This document shows, piece after piece, positions 62,889 through 64,000 of a DNA stretch of 64,000 nt. Both the position numbers and the translations under genes were made by a program. Numbering within the stretch: position 1 is the stretch's first letter; each line of letters begins with the position of its first letter. The DNA is taken from the NCBI GenBank assembly GCA_026075535.2, contig AP026548.1, positions 6,634,001 to 6,698,000 on the forward strand. Reading direction: 5' to 3'. Origin of the DNA: Tricholoma matsutake (taxonomy: Eukaryota; Basidiomycota; Agaricomycetes; Agaricales; Tricholomataceae). Under the pieces are notes generated by a model. It was not told where the DNA came from. It made no database searches and saw only the letters and a list, made by a program, of their open reading frames with translations.

Positions 62889-64000
62889 TTTTTTTTTTTT
62901 TTTTTTTTTTTGGGTCAACAATTTATAACGCGGGGCTCGATCGCAGTCCGCGGAGCAGGATACAAACTTGGGTACTACTATAACTATGCTTCCCCTCACC
63001 CATATCCTACCCAGGTCCTCATTTTAGCCACTTTAGGCGGGCAGTGCCACAGACGTTGGCCTCTCAGCCAGGAAAGGCAATAATCTGGAGGGGGGGACCC
63101 CCTCCCGAAGCTAGCCATTAGATCGTCAGCTGGTGTGAAGCGGTCCCCCGGCCACATATCCAACCAAAGTCAGATCAGGCGCAGTGGTGTCAATTCACCG
63201 TAAATCCCCCCTTGCGGGAGGAATAACCGTCCGCATACTCCCAGCCAACGAGGATTGACCACCCCGGACGAACGAGGTGGACCATCACCGTGTCATGCAC
63301 GAGTAACAGTAATGTGGCAGCTGGTTGTTCACCTGGTTATTCACCGGAACCGCCGTAAGCAGGGGGCCAAAGCCCCCCTCGAGCAAATGCACTGCCAGCA
63401 CATGCACTTGATAGCAATTTCCCCCCCACAGCGGGGAGAACGTAAAGGGTAGCGACATTTGTCACCAACCTGACAGCAGCCAGCGGACTGGCGGTGATGG
63501 GTGTGGAGTGGAATGCCCCACACAAGTAGCAGCACGGCCATCTGTGATGATGACGGCACTGTACTGGGAATGAGGGTTCCCCAGATTGGAGCTCTGCTAG
63601 AGCTGTTGGCATCGCCACACAGGAAGCTAGAACAGCTGCCGGAGGCGTAGGATCATTGGAACGATCGTCTCTGGTTGTCTGCTTGGGCATCAGGAGCAAG
63701 TTACTACTGGTATATGATGCTAATGATCGAAATACGCAGCGTGCAGTGTAAGCGAGGGCCTCCTGCCTAGCAAGAGAGTCCACGTAGTCGTCAGGGTCGG
63801 GGAGGTCCTCCCCAGCCCACAGATCTCAAACTGCCTAGGGCAGCTGCTACCTCCAGTTTGTTCTGTGAGAACTGGGTGTCGTAGTCTTGGGCATCATCAC
63901 CAATGATGTCACCCGTAATCAAGGTGGGGTCGTGAAGGCCCCAGCGTGTGGTTTGGTCTCTGTTCAGCCGTTTGGGCATTGAGAGTGAGTTAGCACAGGT
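62889..64000 (-). mobile_element. HL8: short HL retroposon, cut by window end
   Basis: Starts in the window with poly(T) at 62889 and GGGTCAACAATTTATAACG, the minus-strand 3' end. It contains the same two-part ORF as HL2 and HL7 (63337-63783 with MPKQTTRDD, and MPKRLNRDQ at 63979). The 5' end and upstream ORF lie beyond the window. The left target flank is GAGCTGTTCCGAA at 62876-62888, so the right duplicate should follow the 5' end outside the window. Confidence 0.9.

Overview
The window looks like a repeat-dense accessory region of a basidiomycete, most likely an Agaricomycete. The evidence is a LINE with EEP endonuclease, RT and RNase H, a degenerate Ty3/Gypsy polyprotein, a fragment resembling the cysteine clusters of KDZ transposases, split genes with introns of about 45-60 nt, and decayed multicopy families of fungal type. 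The species is not determined. I see no rRNA, tRNA, CRISPR array or bacterial operon. Almost every host-like gene is broken. The only long intact frames belong to retroelements.

Two related retroposons shape the sequence. The first is a LINE of about 6.4 kb, called L here. It has ORF1 with zinc knuckles and an abutting ORF2 (TAGATG junction). There are three copies: L1 on the minus strand at 17137-25854, L2 on the plus strand at 49085-56796, and L3 (5'-truncated) on the plus strand at 33901-38759. The second is a 1.9-2.25 kb poly(A) element, called HL here for half-LINE-like. It has no reverse transcriptase, shares the first bases and the last 45-50 nt of the LINE, and carries a 13-codon upstream ORF and, in five copies, an ORF of about 270 codons. 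There are eight copies (HL1-HL8). Seven are complete and each is flanked by target-site duplications (TSDs) of 12-16 bp. They sit inside all three LINEs, a 55-bp satellite, introns or exons of gene remnants, and the Gypsy element.

Layout: 1-350 KDZ-associated fragment. 393-4662 block D, with satellite S1 (148 bp), a BAH-PHD pseudogene and the end of a zinc-finger/ATP-grasp-like gene that continues to 7943 across HL1. 8.0-8.8 kb S1 and S3 satellites. 9-11.2 kb second ATP-grasp-like pseudogene. 11.4-13.3 kb HL2. 13.7-17.1 kb inverted copy of D. 17.1-25.9 kb L1 with nested HL3. 25.9-29.9 kb satellite S2 split by HL4. 29.9-33.3 kb remnants of an unknown basidiomycete family. 33.7-33.9 kb near-perfect hairpin. 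33.9-38.8 kb L3 with nested HL5. 38.8-45.6 kb SNF2-like helicase pseudogene with HL6 in an intron. 45.9-47.5 kb third ATP-grasp-like gene. 47.95-49.08 kb the missing end of the D copy. 49.1-56.8 kb L2 with nested HL7. 56.8-57.0 kb S2. 57.5 kb small lysine-rich ORF. 57.9-62.9 kb Gypsy remnant. 62.9 kb to the end HL8.

The main structural result is that the flanks of L1 and L2 are swapped. The TSD of one insertion (AATGGACTGGCCA) lies at the 3' side of L1 and the 5' side of L2, and the TSD of the other (ACATGTTGTCGTT) lies at the 5' side of L1 and the 3' side of L2. An inversion of roughly 32 kb by recombination between the two inverted LINEs explains this, and undoing it also rejoins the D copy and the S2 array. 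A second window-wide pattern is that nearly all premature stops fit C-to-T change, mostly CGA to TGA, which suggests cytosine-methylation decay or a RIP-like process.
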